Positions 12,901-25,118 of a stretch of DNA of 64,000 nt are shown here, in pieces (positions within the stretch are counted from its first letter, which is position 1; each line of letters begins with the position of its first letter). Both the position numbers and the translations under genes were made by a program. Under the pieces are notes generated by a model. That model ran no database searches and was not told the origin of the DNA. It saw nothing but the letters and a program-made list of their open reading frames with translations. The stretch comes from Glandiceps talaboti (lineage: Eukaryota; Hemichordata; Enteropneusta; Spengelidae): the NCBI RefSeq assembly GCF_964340395.1, contig NC_135570.1:2752001-2816000 (forward strand), in the 5' to 3' direction.

Positions 12901-15900
12901 GGCATTTAAAATCAATTTTCAAGGCTTTCTTTGACGACACGTTCATCTTGCTGTGTGCAGTTTGTCATTCATGTATCATAATTCATAGAAAAATTCTTTT
13001 ATTGGGGTTTTTAGTTTTTCCCAAATCCGAGTTTGTCAACTTTTAAGATATGAATAGTGACAAGACAAGTCATTGCATGAAATTGATTGGAAATAATATG
13101 AAATAATGATGCCAGCTGGTTGTTCATCTGTATCCTTTGTCAAGACAAATTTAGCGCAGATCTATTAATAGAAAACTCTGCCTTGTTACTCATAAAAATA
13201 ACTATTTCCTACAGGGTATTTGTGCTAGATATAAAACTATGTGTCCACAATATAATTCTGAAAGGTCCACAACTCAATGCCAGGTTCTCGTATTAGTATC
13301 CTAGTCAGCCATGGCCTTCAGCATCATGTATGCTATAGCTATAGCCCATCAATTGGCATTTTCCAACAGACTCTCTCAGTCCTCTGATCATCGCATTGCT
13401 AAAAGGGCTGTTTTGCATGTCCTGATATCTACCGCATAATTGTACTCAAATATTCTTGTACAGAGGGCCCTCATCAACTACATAGGGGTAATCATTTGTT
13501 GATGTGTTACTGCGATGTTCTTGCAATAACACGGAGCATTGCAATAAACATGTCAACAAATGATTAGGTGTATGTAGTTAATGAGGGTCCACAGTCGGAT
13601 GTTCTTGTACATTTAAACAGTAGATATTGGTACATGCAAACAGCTAATAGCAATGCTTCCAAGGACTGGTGAGAGTTTAGCTCCAACATTTTAGCTGAAT
13701 GTCGTTAGTCCTGTATTCCCAACTTCTAATTTTTTTGTGTCTGAAAAAAGGATTAATATGTGTACTCTACGTACAGACCACAATGGGGCAATGCTCTCAC
13801 TGGAAGAAAATGAGGTGTATGAAATCATACATAACTGTTGTCTATTGATTTATGTTATTTCCAAGAAATTGGTGTTAAACTTTTGTAAGGGTAAGGGGTG
13901 AGCTTTGAAGAGTAGCAATTCTCTTACCCATATTAATATGTTTTTCGCTTGTTTGGTTTTTCCTCAACAGGAAATTCATAAGAAGATAATTTCCTTGAAC
14001 TTCCGAGATTGCCATGCGAAGATCCGTCAAGTGGACAGCCATGCCACACTTGGGGAAGGAGTTGTTGTGCAAGTTACCGGTGAACTTTCAAACAATGGTC
14101 AGCCCATGAGACGGTTTATGCAGACGTTTGTGTTGGCACCACAGTCCCCAAAGAAGTATTATGTGCATAATGACATCTTCCGTTACCAGGATGAAGTGTT
14201 CAATGATGAAGAAGAGACTGACAATCAGGAAGGTTCAATTGTCGGTAAGTTAAGGGGTATTAGTATAAGTCATGTGGCTCATTTTACAGTAATTTAAGTT
14301 GAAAAAATAATATAGATTGTATGGTACATGTGAGTTAAACTTGATTTTCATTTTGTTTACAGAATCAGAAGGGGAGGCTGAGGAAGAAACTACTCTTGAT
14401 TCTCCCCTTCGAGAGTCGGTACAAGAGCCAACTGTCAACTCATATTATGAGGTCCCAACAGTCAGGTATGTGCAGTATATCTAATACATAATTATACCAT
14501 ACACAAGCCAAGTTGAACAAAAAGTGTGGAATACATAGTCGTTCTATGTCACAACAATGCATGTCTGCTTCACTGGTTCTTCTGTGTTCGAAATATGCAT
14601 CAAAACTTTCAAAATTGCCATTACTTTCCCCGATTTTTATGTGATATTACTGCCGCTGGTTTAATTATGTTATTCTCCAGTGTATTTCTTCATTCAGTGG
14701 GAAAATACCCATGACCCAAAAGTTGTCATTGGGTTGTACTTGATATGGATGCTATAAACGATTGTGGTACATACAGAAAATGTTTTACTTTGGTGTTATG
14801 GGTTGTACATGATATGGATGCTATAAATGATTGTGGTACATACAGAAAATGTTTTACTTTGGTGTTATGGGTTGTACATGATATGGATGCTATAAACGAT
14901 TGTGGTACATACAGAAAATGTTTTACTTTGGTGTTATGGGTTGTAATTGGTTCTTTGGCGTACTTTGACTTGTAGCAATGGCACTGTGGAAGAGAACTCA
15001 CAACCAGGACAAGTTGTTAGCAAACCAGAAACAGAAGAGATTGTGGAAAAACCAGTGGCGACGATTCAGCCGCCATCATCGCCAACTCCAATGTCTGGTA
15101 CAACGACTGTGTCAGATGGCCAACCACCGCCACCATCACAACCAGAACCACTATCAGAGCAGAGTACGACGCAGGTTGCACAGACGGTGGTTGAAAACCA
15201 TACAGGCAGGACATCTCCAACCAGAGATGAACAAGAACTGGGTAAGTTTGACATTGGTGTTGCTGTCTAAGACACTATATAACATCATTTCTCTTGCCGT
15301 GACAATTTGTAGAACATGATAAGATGTTTGTTTGTTTGTGATAAAGAGATAGTTGAGAAGTAGTGGCCACCAGTGCACTGTAAACAACAAAGTAGTGAAG
15401 TATCGGCCAAAAATTTTGGTTTTTTGTCAAAAATTTTATGACTCTCCGAGCAACAATATTTTATATATAACTTGAACCCAGAGTTCAAAACTTTTTTTCT
15501 TGGGACAAAATAAGCCACCTGTGCTGAAAACATAAATGCTGTATCAAAATATTGTATATGACAATTTGTAATGAGAAAACTTGAAGGAAGGAGGTTTATG
15601 TTTGACAAACTGTAGATTCTGTTGCAGAAACTCCCAAAACCTTATCATGGGCTGACAGGGCTCGACAGAACACATCAAGTAATTCACCTATCATTCAACA
15701 AGGTCCTGCACCAGTCATCAAGCCAGTTCCTCAACAGGTATGTATGTAGCTATATACTTAGCATTCCACTTCATGCCACTTTGTGGTGTTCTCCCCACTG
15801 TAGATAAAGCCATGGTGCTAACACCATCTTTAGCCACCCATGCCATCATGCTTGGCAGTTGTCTGCCTTGCTGTGTTTCCCCACTATAGATAAAGCCATG

Positions 15901-18679
15901 GTGCTAACACCATCCTTAGCCACCCATGCCATCATGCTTGGCAGTTGTCTGCCTTGCTGTGTTTCCCCACTATAGAGAAAGCATGGTGCTAACACCATCC
16001 TAGCCATCCATGCCGCCATGCTTGGCAGTTTTCTGCCTTCAGATTCAAACCCAATGATAGTATCTAGACTAGGTGTACTTGCCTCATTGAACCAGACATT
16101 TGGTAGAGAGATCTTCAGATTCAAACCCAATGGATAGCATCTAGACTAGGTGTACTTGCCTTATTGAACTAGACGTTTGGTAAAGAAATCTACAGATTCA
16201 AACCCAATGGATAGCATCTAGACTAGCTGTACTTGATTCATTGAGTTAGACGTTTGGTAGAGATCTTCAGATTCAAACCCAATGGATAGCATCTAGACTA
16301 GGTGTACTCGACTCATTGAACTAGACGTTTGGTAACCGATTCAAACCCAATGGATAGCATCTAGACTAGGTGTACTTGACTAATTGAGCTAGAAGTTTGG
16401 TAAAAAGATCTTCAGATTCTAACCCAATGGATAGCATCTAGACTGTGGGGTAAAGAGATCTTCAGATTCAAACCCAATGGATAGCATCTAGACTAGGTGT
16501 ACTTGACTAATTGAGCCAGACGTTTGGTAAAGAAATCTTCAGATTCAAACCCAGTGGATAGCATCTAGACGTTAGGTAAAGAGATCTTCAGATTCAAACC
16601 CAGTGGATAGCATCTAGACTAGGTGTACTCGACTCATTTCAAGCACCACAGAACAAATGACGTTAAGTGCATGTTGTTGGAATGTAGGATGACCAGGATA
16701 TTAATTCATATTTTTTTCGTTTGAATGCCTTCAACTGACCTTGGTGCATATCTGTTGCCTTTGACAGCCTGTGTCCCCGCCTTCAAAAGATCAAAACAAG
16801 GTTGGTGAGGGTGGGACTGGACGACAAGAACCATTGCCTCAACGTGCACCCCGGCAGAGTGGACGAGGTTCTGCTAGGGGTACACCACCAGGGGGTAGTG
16901 GGGAGGGCAGCATACCCGAAACGCGTCGAGGACCCCGGTATCCCGATAGCAACCAAGTCTTTGTTGGTAACTTGCCCCAGGATATCAATGAAGATGAACT
17001 AAAAAATCATTTTATGGGTAAGTTCAAGCTATTCTTGTTGGTGATATAGTAACATCATTGTAGCTATATAGCTTAAGGCGTATCATTAATAAATATGAGG
17101 ATGAAAGTGTGATGATCTCATTTCATGAATAATTCATATCACAGGAAAGGGTACCGACTAATACAAGTCTGCGGGCTATACGCGATCTCGCCACTTTTCA
17201 AAATTACTCACTCAGATGACTTTCGCACAAAAGAAAAAGTATACATTTTTGTTTCAAATATTTATTCAAATAAAAGATTGAAAATAACCTGTAGACTGAG
17301 GAAGTCTAGATCCTCTGTCAGAATGGTGAAGCTCGTCAGAATTATTGAATTTTTTGACCAGCATTTTGTTGATAACATCTAGTTTTCAGTTATGATTTTA
17401 GAAATGAAAAAAGTGTAAATTCATTGGTAACACCAGACAGTTTTTTCTTGTTCCTGACTTCTGGAAAAACTTCAATAGGAATGGAATCCAGGAGACAAAA
17501 TGAACTTCTTCCTTCCTTCTCGCAGTTGCTGTTATGTGGTTTTCTTAGCATCCATTTCACTTAGAATTGTAGGCAGCTTGTAATCACAGTATTTGTGTCA
17601 ATGTTGTTAAATTTCAGCCTATGGAAATGTTGTTGAGATGAGAATAAACACGAAGAGCGGTGGAGGAAAAGTCCCTAACTTTGGCTTCATTGTCTTTGAT
17701 GATCCCTCATCAGTGCAGCGTATCCTGGGTGAAAAAGTAAGTTGTATAATGTCATCACATGAAGCTTATTGATGTTAATGATTTTAATAGCACAGAGCTA
17801 CTGTTGTTGAGATTGTCAAGTGTGTCTATTGGCTGGCACAAGCTACTGGCAGTATTGGTTGTTGAAATAAGCAAAGTCAATTGAAGTTGTTCCATATTTT
17901 GAAAAAGCTAAGTCGACTAAGTATAATTAAGAGATGGGTATTATGTAGTGTTTTTGCTAAGGTTTGGGAACCCCGGTAACAGAAAGGGGGAAAGAGGTAA
18001 AACTGGTAGTGCTTCCCATGCAATGTATCATAGTTTAGGTGGGGAACCCCGGTAAAATGATGTGGGAACCCCGGTAGATTTTACCTACTTACCGCCCTTA
18101 AATAAAACACTGTTAATATGTATAGTATTGTTAGTTCAGAAGGACATCCGTCAAAACTTCAAGCTGCCATGTTGACTTTGGGTTTTGGAAATTATGCACA
18201 AAGACAGGACTACCCCAAGTGAAGTCTGACTTCTAACATGCAAACCAAATTCAACATGGCAGTCATAACTTGTGATGACAGGTACCATTGGTAAAATACT
18301 GGGACAAGTGATAGATTATAAACATATTTACATAGTGTGAAAATGTTACTGATAACGAGAGATCATGAAGTGACCAAGTTGTTCTACAAATATTCAACAA
18401 TAATTTACATTTGTTTCACGCTTGTTCTTTTTTCAGCCAATTTTATTCCGTGGAGAACATCGTTTGAATGTTGAAGAAAAGAAGGCTCGTGTCTCACGTT
18501 CTGATAATCGTGGTGGAAAACCCGGAGATGTTCGTCCAATGAGTACTGGACGCGGAATAGGTGGTCCCCAGGACCGTGGGAGGGGTGGTGGTAGGGGAGG
18601 TGGTTTAGGGGGAGGCATAAACAAAGGGGGTGGCGGTGGAGGTGGTGGAGGCGGTAATAGATTCAATGCTCGTCGTTAA
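7681..18679 (+). CDS. G3BP: G3BP, Ras-GAP SH3-domain-binding protein (stress-granule scaffold), complete
   Basis: Nine coding exons: 7681-7775, 10185-10254, 13971-14244, 14363-14465, 14976-15241, 15628-15737, 16768-17017, 17618-17736, 18437-18679. They sum to 1530 nt (509 aa plus stop), phases agree at every junction and all sites are GT-AG. Residues 1-135 are the NTF2-like dimerisation domain: the start [20 protein letters not shown], and [12 protein letters not shown] match vertebrate G3BP closely, including Phe15, Phe33 and Phe125, the pocket that binds FGDF-type partners. Residues 136-365 are acidic then Pro-rich, with KTLSWADRA near the middle. The RRM spans about 370-445 (RNP2 VFVGNL, RNP1 NFGFIVFD). 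The tail from 465 is Gly/Arg-rich and ends NRFNARR. In the family this protein binds mRNA and drives stress-granule condensation in the cytosol. Slightly longer than human G3BP1/2, mainly in the acidic and Pro-rich linker. I cannot assign it to G3BP1 or G3BP2; invertebrates usually have one gene. Confidence 0.96.
7943..8066 (+). repeat. Dispersed ~120-bp repeat, copy 1 (G3BP intron 1)
   Basis: The stretch from GACCTGTTGC to CCCTTGGTTCA is repeated in reverse orientation at 28727-28862 inside the MAN2B1 gene. A related piece (GCATCTTGGAACTGG) also occurs near 8257. Similarity is by eye; no terminal repeats were identified. Confidence 0.7.
9899..9937. repeat. (TG)n followed by G-run
   Basis: A short TG microsatellite passes directly into an 18-nt run of G in G3BP intron 1. 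Confidence 0.9.
12160..12620. repeat. Dispersed repeat with 3 internal tandem copies (G3BP intron 2)
   Basis: TTGATAGATAACAACAC begins three imperfect tandem units at about 12221, 12281 and 12340 (period about 60 bp). Flanking sequence (ATCAAAGTTGATCATTT, and TATATGTTATGTAGTCTTCTGG) recurs, partly inverted, at 29628-29830 in MAN2B1. The rest of this 3.7-kb intron (10255-13970) shows only AT-rich sequence and the hairpin at 13466. Confidence 0.7.
13466..13590. repeat. Large fold-back (inverted) repeat in G3BP intron 2
   Basis: The left arm starting GGCCCTCATCAACTACATA and the right arm ending TATGTAGTTAATGAGGGTCC are near-perfect inverted copies of about 52 bp around a short centre. It is MITE-like, but I could not define a clean target-site duplication. 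Confidence 0.8.
14492..14718. mobile_element. Dispersed fold-back element, partial copy (family copy 1)
   Basis: Begins TATACCATACACAAGCC and ends in CATTCAGTGGGAAAATAC. It matches the first two thirds of the copies at 33798-34132 and 35111-36 kb (35111-35436) but lacks the terminal inverted arm. It lies in G3BP intron 4. Confidence 0.7.
14728..14947. repeat. 69-bp minisatellite, 3 copies, next to G3BP exon 5
   Basis: Three copies of a 69-bp unit (GATATGGATGCTATAAACG at 14742, 14811 and 14880) end about 30 nt before the exon-5 acceptor at 14975. Because 69 is divisible by 3 the array stays open in one frame, but that frame stops at the TAG of the acceptor, so it is not coding. Confidence 0.92.
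15786..16640. repeat. Two abutting minisatellites in G3BP intron 6
   Basis: First array, 15786-16035: three copies of an ~85-bp unit containing AAGCCATGGTGCTAACACCA. Second array, 16036-16640: about nine imperfect copies of a 50-78 bp unit containing CAGATTCAAACCCAATGGAT, with several shortened units. Together they fill most of the intron between exons 6 and 7. Confidence 0.9.
17950..18095. repeat. GGGAACCCCGGTA repeat cluster (G3BP intron 8)
   Basis: Three occurrences of GGGAACCCCGGTA within 110 nt. A related ACCAGGGTTCC family forms a tandem cluster at 51240-51460 in P4HA intron 2. Confidence 0.7.
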
Positions 18680-19175
18680 TTGACACTAAAAAGAAAACAA
18701 ATTCTGTAATGTATATTTGGTGCTTTCAATGATGGTATGCAATTCTGATGGGGAGGACTTGTCACTTTTTATATATTATATACATATCTTTATTTTTGTT
18801 ATATTCTGGATGCTTCGCGAAAGGCAAACTTTCTGTGTGTGTTTGCGTGGAATTGTAAAGGTTTAAAGTATTAATTGGCAATTGTGGTTCAAAAAAAAGG
18901 GGCTAGAACTAATATTATAGAGTGTTGCTTCTAGTAATTATGTAGATATACAGTAGTCAAGTTGCTGGTGAATTTATAAGAAAAAAATCTAAAATAATCT
19001 CATTTTTTGTAAAAATTTAGGATTTGTATTTGTATACTTAAAAAGTGTTTGTCCATGTACAATTTTCAGTGCAATTTAGCTGCCATACGGTTGTTTAAGA
19101 GATAACTATATTAAGTACACACCAGGAAAGTTTGCTTTTTCAAGCATAGTACTGGGGATGGGATGAATGGAAAAG

Positions 19176-19181
19176 AATAAA
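19176..19181 (+). terminator. Candidate poly(A) signal of G3BP
   Basis: AATAAA about 500 nt after the stop codon, followed by T- and GT-rich sequence (TTTGTGTCGATTTTTC). It is the first canonical hexamer in a plausible context, but other cleavage sites are possible. Confidence 0.5.
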
Positions 19182-19544
19182 AACTTCAGCATACTTTGTG
19201 TCGATTTTTCATCAGAATTGCATACACACAGCAATCCAGGAATTGCACACATGTAACACATTTTGATTGGTTTTGAAAACAAAAAATCCTTGTTTTTTCA
19301 TTTACTTGCATCTTTAAGAAAAAAAAGGAGCTGTTTTGTCAAAGAGAGTAAAAAAACAAACCCAAATTCTTGCTACTATTGAGTTTCGTGTATTTTTTTG
19401 CATTAATTGTGGCTGTAGAACTCTGTCTGGTTGTAAATTTGTGAGTCTTTTTTCTAGAATCTTCTGGGAGTTCTGTTCTAAGCAAGGACTACCAAAGCAG
19501 CATCTGTCAACTTTTGTCAAGCTGTAGGGTTGAGGAGTGAGGAG

Positions 19545-19690
19545 AATGCCCCCCAGCTTTGAGGTAGTGCTACCATGGAAGGAGGAGAAAAGAGATACCC
19601 CCCCCAGCTTTGAGGTAGTGCTACCATGGAAGGAGAAGTGTGAGGGATCCCTTGCTTTGTGTTAGTGCTACCATGGGAGGAGGAACCCCC
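19545..19690. repeat. Three-copy minisatellite
   Basis: Three copies of CTTTGAGGTAGTGCTACCAT followed by an A/G-rich spacer, downstream of G3BP. Confidence 0.85.
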
Positions 19691-21144
19691 AAACTGTATG
19701 TGTGTGTGTGTGTATATGAACACTTCCTGTCACTATTGGAGGTTCTTGCGCAAGGGCTACCTGGACAAAGCTTAATTTAACATCTGAGGTGGTTTAACCC
19801 ATCTCAGTGGTTCTATTTTAAAGGTGGTTCTACCATCATGGTAGTTCTATATAATACAGAAGGTTCTGCCATTGATGTAGTTCTATCACAGAGGTTCTAC
19901 AATAAAGGTGGTTCTACTAATGAAGGGCATTCTATGAATAGGTGGTTCTGTTGTACTGATGTATTTCATTGCTAAACTGGACCACTGGGTGTCTAAAATG
20001 AGTTCTTTCATTGGTTGGGACTGCCAAATCAAAGCACAAAGGTGGTTCTATAAATATGCGCAAATGAACGAAGTGTATTATGAACACTTACTGACCTGGT
20101 AGTATAAGGACTGCCTAGGTGATTTGTTGAATCTGTATCACAATGGCTCCATTCGTTAGTCACTGTAGAACTCAGGTAATTGCCAAAAACAAAAATAAAA
20201 ACAAAAATGGACAATTTAACAAGAGAATGTTTAAAAGTGGTGGAACAACATACAATTTCTATTATTTTATTGTTCGTTGTTTTCTTTTCGCAACTTATTC
20301 GTAGATTAATTTTTCAGTCAGCTGTGAAAGTTATCGTAATGTATTTGAATATTGTAGTTAATTTTGAAGAATACCTTTGCAACGACTTTATTAATGTAAC
20401 CATGTCTTTAAAATAAAATTTAAAAAATCCCAAAATTAAAATGTATTTTTTTTCTTCCAGAAAGTATGCTTTTCTATTCGGGAGACAAGGTTGATTAGTT
20501 CAATTAGAATTACTCTGTTCAGTGCCTGGTGTAATCTGTATACTCCTCCACCCCTGTAGTTATCCTTATTTTGGTTTACCCCATTTTTAACTAGTTGGTG
20601 GGATATTCCATTAAGTTGACATTGGGGGTAGTTGGGGTGGATGCTATTTTAACACATTGGTACCATATCAATATATGCAACTGTTAAATTCTTACACCCT
20701 TCAGTTGGGGATATTACTGCAGTATGCCATTTTCATGTTTTGAGGGGAACTTGTGGCATATGTTCGTATAATTCAGATTAAAAAAATTATCATTGTGGGC
20801 ATGCTTTTGATCACTTCTAACAAGTCGGGAGAATTGAAAGAGCTCCCACAACAAAGACTCTTTCATCATACCTTTATGGTTGCGAAAAATCTACAACCCA
20901 AAAACACCCAAGTGAAGTGATTCCACAGTTGCCATAATCATTTATAGCATCCATATTGGGTGTAAAAGTACCATTTCATTTGCTTCAATATAAGTGTGAG
21001 GTACCTGGTGCAAAACAGATATCAGAATACAATCTAGATATCATGGAAAGCTTAATATAATCACAGTTGTGACACTTTCATCACTGTAAGCTGTCAGTTG
21101 ACAGCACTGTTTTGCATATTGAAAGAGTACTTCAGGAGGGCTGT

Positions 21145-21248
21145 TAGACTGTAAGGTACGTCGTGTTACTCCACCCTCATCGTCCTCACTCCCTAGAGGG
21201 GTTGACCGATGTGTGATGGCACCCTGTCACGGTGTACCTTACAGACTA
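21145..21248. mobile_element. MITE (TAG...CTA family), copy 1
   Basis: 104 bp with terminal inverted repeats (TAGACTGTAAGGTACG and the inverse TGTACCTTACAGACTA) and a conserved middle (CCTAGAGGGGTTGACCGATG). Flanking 9-mers GAGGGCTGT and AAGGGCCAT agree at 6 of 9 positions, so the target duplication is decayed here. Confidence 0.8.
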
Positions 21249-21782
21249 AAGGGCCATATACTGGTTTTATATTACAGCCATTGAAACTATTGTTATACAC
21301 CTGTTTGTGAATGCTATAAATGAGGATGACACCATATAATCACTTCACTGTCAGGGGGTGTATTGTGACAAGGTCATAAATACATGTAAATGTGTAAAAG
21401 TGAAAGATGCACATTTCCTAAAACTTGACTATTTCTCTGACGTTCCTCTTCCTAGATTTGAATATCATCTAAGTCTTGTCATCTCAACAAAGTCCATTCT
21501 CAGTTTCACTTATTTAGATGTGGCCTTCAGCAGTGACTGCCACTGTTTGTAGTACTTTCAGGAGAATGGTTGAAAAAAAAAGTATTTATTGCACCAGTAG
21601 GCTTCTTTGTCAGATTAAGTCATAGTGCCGAAGTTTTGTCCATATTAACAATTGCAGTCATTTGCATTGATATGTACATTAAATTTGACAGAGCTACAAA
21701 TGAGTATTGAACTTAATATATCTAAAAGTGTAAAGAGATTTGTTTTGGTAGTCCGAACACTAGAAGTACTTGACAGATTACC

Positions 21783-21858
21783 TCGTCACGTCAGTGCAGT
21801 TAGGTCGTATCTGCTATGCAATTGTGGCAGATACAACCTTACTGCACTGACGCAACGA
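21783..21858 (+). ncRNA. Candidate miRNA-precursor-like hairpin
   Basis: Two 32-nt arms (21783-21814 and 21827-21858) form 28 Watson-Crick pairs out of 32 around a 12-nt loop (TATGCAATTGTG). The mismatches are a 2-nt internal loop and two single mismatches. Size, loop and mismatch spacing resemble an animal pre-miRNA. The arms do not match any miRNA I can name; the 3' arm has only a vague let-7*-like stretch (ATACAACCTTACTGCACTG). A short MITE could look the same. The strand is arbitrary because the hairpin can form from either. Confidence 0.35.
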
Positions 21859-22264
21859 CCTGTTCTGATGAACTTATTGCGATGTCCTTTGATACAGACT
21901 CCTAACATCAAATGTTGGAGTAATCTCAATCTCATGGGAACATGATTTGATGGTCCAATGCAAGAGGGATATAAAACCTGTGTTTAAACAGCAGGTTGCG
22001 TCACTCGTGCTCTGGGCCATCGAACATCTGTAACTTGCAAATTTCAATCAGAACATGTTATTTGTTCTGTTCTGTCAGATTGATTCTAATGTACTGTTAT
22101 TTTTAAAGTGGCCATATGGACGAGGATTGGGTATTTATTATGGATTTTTAATTTAGAAAATAATTTCATCATGGTTTACTACTTGAAAAATCAATGTGAA
22201 ACAACATATGCCAAGTCCTTTTTATAACTCAATAAATTGCAAAAAAGAAACGAATGTGTAAAAA

Positions 22265-22292
22265 GTTTGTTATTGTACGTACAATAACAAAC
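22265..22292. repeat. Perfect 28-bp palindrome
   Basis: GTTTGTTATTGTAC is followed immediately by its exact reverse complement, with no spacer. Weak further pairing potential (TTGCAAAAAA / TTTTTGCAA) lies about 30 nt out on each side. Confidence 0.95.
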
Positions 22293-24194
22293 ATTTTAGC
22301 TTTTTGCAATGTATTGCATTATAAATAGACTTTGTCAACGTTTCACATCAAGTAGGAAGCCATGATAAAATTGTTTTATAAATTCAAAATCCAAAATAAA
22401 TTCTCAATCTTCATCCATACAGCAACTTTAATGTGCATAAATAACAACACTGAAAATAATATACATCTCTCCTATTTCTGAGTGTATACACTTTTACAAG
22501 ATAATAAAGAGGAGGGAACTTTCCGTAAGATGTATTATAGCTTTTCTTGTCTTTGGCTATAGAGAGCTAAAGGGATGTTTTCTTATCCTTGTAGCCAGCC
22601 ATTACTGTTATAGAAAAGCATTCGTGTGCCAATCCCCTGAAATATTCCCCAAAATAAAAGGTGATGTTGGTTTTTCTGTGATTGTATCATTTGATGTGTG
22701 ACTATTGAGGAGAGAGCATACAGATCTTTTTAATGAAAACTTTGACTTTTTTGTAACTACACACATACAGTGTACCCTTCCTGTCATTTTGGTGAAAACT
22801 TGTGTGACAAAGTGAGATATTGTAAAATGATGTTTTTCAGAGTAAATAGTCCTCAACATGGTCTCTCTTCATCTCCCAGTGTTGGCGTACAAAGTAATTA
22901 TAGACAACACTTTTGGCTATTATGCTATTACACGAAAAGAACAGCATTAAAACATAGCTGTTGTCTTTATGAATAATCAGGTAGTCATTGAAATATGTTT
23001 ACTTGTCACGCCTAAACATTAAAATTCTGAAATTTTAAAGATTTTTCCCTTTGTGCTGTGCACACTCACCTGAACCATAGACCCCTACACGATGGTCTAT
23101 GCCTGAACTCTGAATCCCAACAGTGCAGCCATTTTGAATATTAATAACATTTTAAACCCCATTTTGAATTTTAATGAGATGTAAATTCCACTATGAATAT
23201 TCATCAGTTCACTTGCAGCGCAAGTTCACAGCTTCTGAACACAACGAAAAGAAAATCATACTTATGAAAAAGATTTGTTTTACAATATGTCATTTTCCAA
23301 GTTATTTTTTTTTTTTTGGCTACAGAGCTGTTGTAAGAAGTGATCTGTGTCTACATATAAATCACATGCACTGCCCCTGTTGGCTTCTCATCAATCCTAT
23401 ATGTGTTGAGTCCAAAGATGTTCCAAGGCCACATTTTATAAATGAACTCACAAGTGAATCAGTCTAATGAATCTCTTCTTTTGTTGCTGTAACATAGTTC
23501 TAAGTATTATTATTAGTAACAGTTTGGTCCGATTCACTTGCCATGTTCACATGTATTTCTTTAAAACAAATTTATGTGGTAAGTTCAGTATTTCCTTGTC
23601 GGATCCTTTTTGCCTGCACATTTTTTTTTTCAAAAGAAAAAATAAAAATTCCTAGAAAATGCCTCAATACTAGTTCTTCTCTGTGTGTGTTAAAACTCTG
23701 ATGAATTTTTAGTTCCCAATGGGCAAAGCATTTGTTACTACATGTATGTTGGGTCCCATCCATGTGTTCTTATGTCAGTACGTCCATTATCATCTGTATC
23801 TCATAGACCCTCCACCACCCTTGATGGATGGTCTATGATCTTGGACATGCATTGTTCCATTTCATGTCCACCCCATAAAGACATTGACACAACTTTCATG
23901 TACATAGCATGGCCCCTCATATTCCATCAACTTGCTGACCAATCATAAGCTCTCTTGTGAAGTGAAAATTGATAGCAATTTCAGAAGTCCTATCAACAAA
24001 TGAAAGCTGACATAAGGAAACACTTCAACAATACATAATTGTTGCCACCAATCTAGTCTAGAAGCTATCCGTGACTTTGAATTCTCCAAGTCTGGAGGAA
24101 TAAGGAGCTAAGATAAAATTTCAAATTCAAACAAAGCCACCCACACAGCAATGCTTGTGTCAATCAATCACAAAATTATGTCTAATCTGTGGCT

Positions 24195-24468
24195 TAGTCT
24201 CGGTTACCCAGACTCTCACCACTTGGGGCACTTCTATGAGACCACCCAAACAATAGTCTGGGGAAACCACGTTCAAACTTGAGAAGTGATAATCTGTAGC
24301 GAAGGTACCCAAATCATTTGGCGTGCCCTGTGGGAAGTGAAGTATTCCCCATGATGCACTGCTCCAGAGGCTACTTCCTGTGCGGGATAGTCTCATTTCC
24401 CCAGACTCTTGTTTGGAGTGGTCTCATAGGCAGAGCCCCAGTAGCGAGAGCCTGGGTAACCGAGACTA
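24195..24468. mobile_element. Fold-back MITE (TAG...CTA ends, 9-bp TSD)
   Basis: A 274-bp element with inverted arms of about 70 bp: TAGTCTCGGTTACCCAGACT at the left and its inverse ending TGGGTAACCGAGACTA at the right. It is flanked by a perfect 9-bp duplication, TCTGTGGCT (24186-24194 and 24469-24477). A separate repeat with CCCACACAGCA and CTTGTGT(C/T)AATCAATCACAA lies on both sides (about 24061-24180 and 24477-24585). Ends and TSD length match the shorter MITEs nearby. Confidence 0.85.
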
Positions 24469-25118
24469 TCTGTGGCTTTGAATCTCTTCTTACCTCTAGC
24501 TCAATGACAAGCTGAGATGAAATTTCATCAAAACAGAGCCTCCCACACAGCACATCATGCTTGTGTTAATCAATCACAATTTTCCCAGTAGTATGTTAGT
24601 GTTTATTGTAGAGTTACATAATGTCCAAATATGGTACATTTATTTGTCATATGATGCTACTTCATGCACTTTTGTCAAACAGTTGGGGTTTACTCATTTG
24701 CATAACAACTTTTGGTTCACGACTTCTTATTCCTCTAGACATAGAGGATTCAAAGCCATGGATAGCCTTTAGACTACCAGCAATCAGATTTGCTATCTGT
24801 AGGTGTGCTACATAAATTGATGGGTCGACAAGTTAGAGGATGATGGCATTTTTTGGCCACGTGAGGGCGTGCTATGTACCAAAATCACACCAGTGCACAC
24901 AATGTATTAAAAAGGACACATTTGCATGTAGCTTGACTTTTCAAACATAACTGATACCTTCAAATGAAAGTTCATCTGTGTTGGTAATTCAATGTTTTAT
25001 ATAAACTTTTGATTGAATCCAAACACAACTTGAAAACTGTTCCCTGAAATGCATACTTCAGTCTTCTCCAACACAGCTGGTACCTATATGTCCGTTTGTG
25101 AGATCATAGCCGTAGTTC

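Noticed and set aside
14745-14975. Tandem 23-residue peptide repeat before G3BP exon 5
   Set aside because: The 69-bp unit only happens to be a multiple of 3. The frame ends at the TAG of the exon-5 acceptor and family members have no such repeat.
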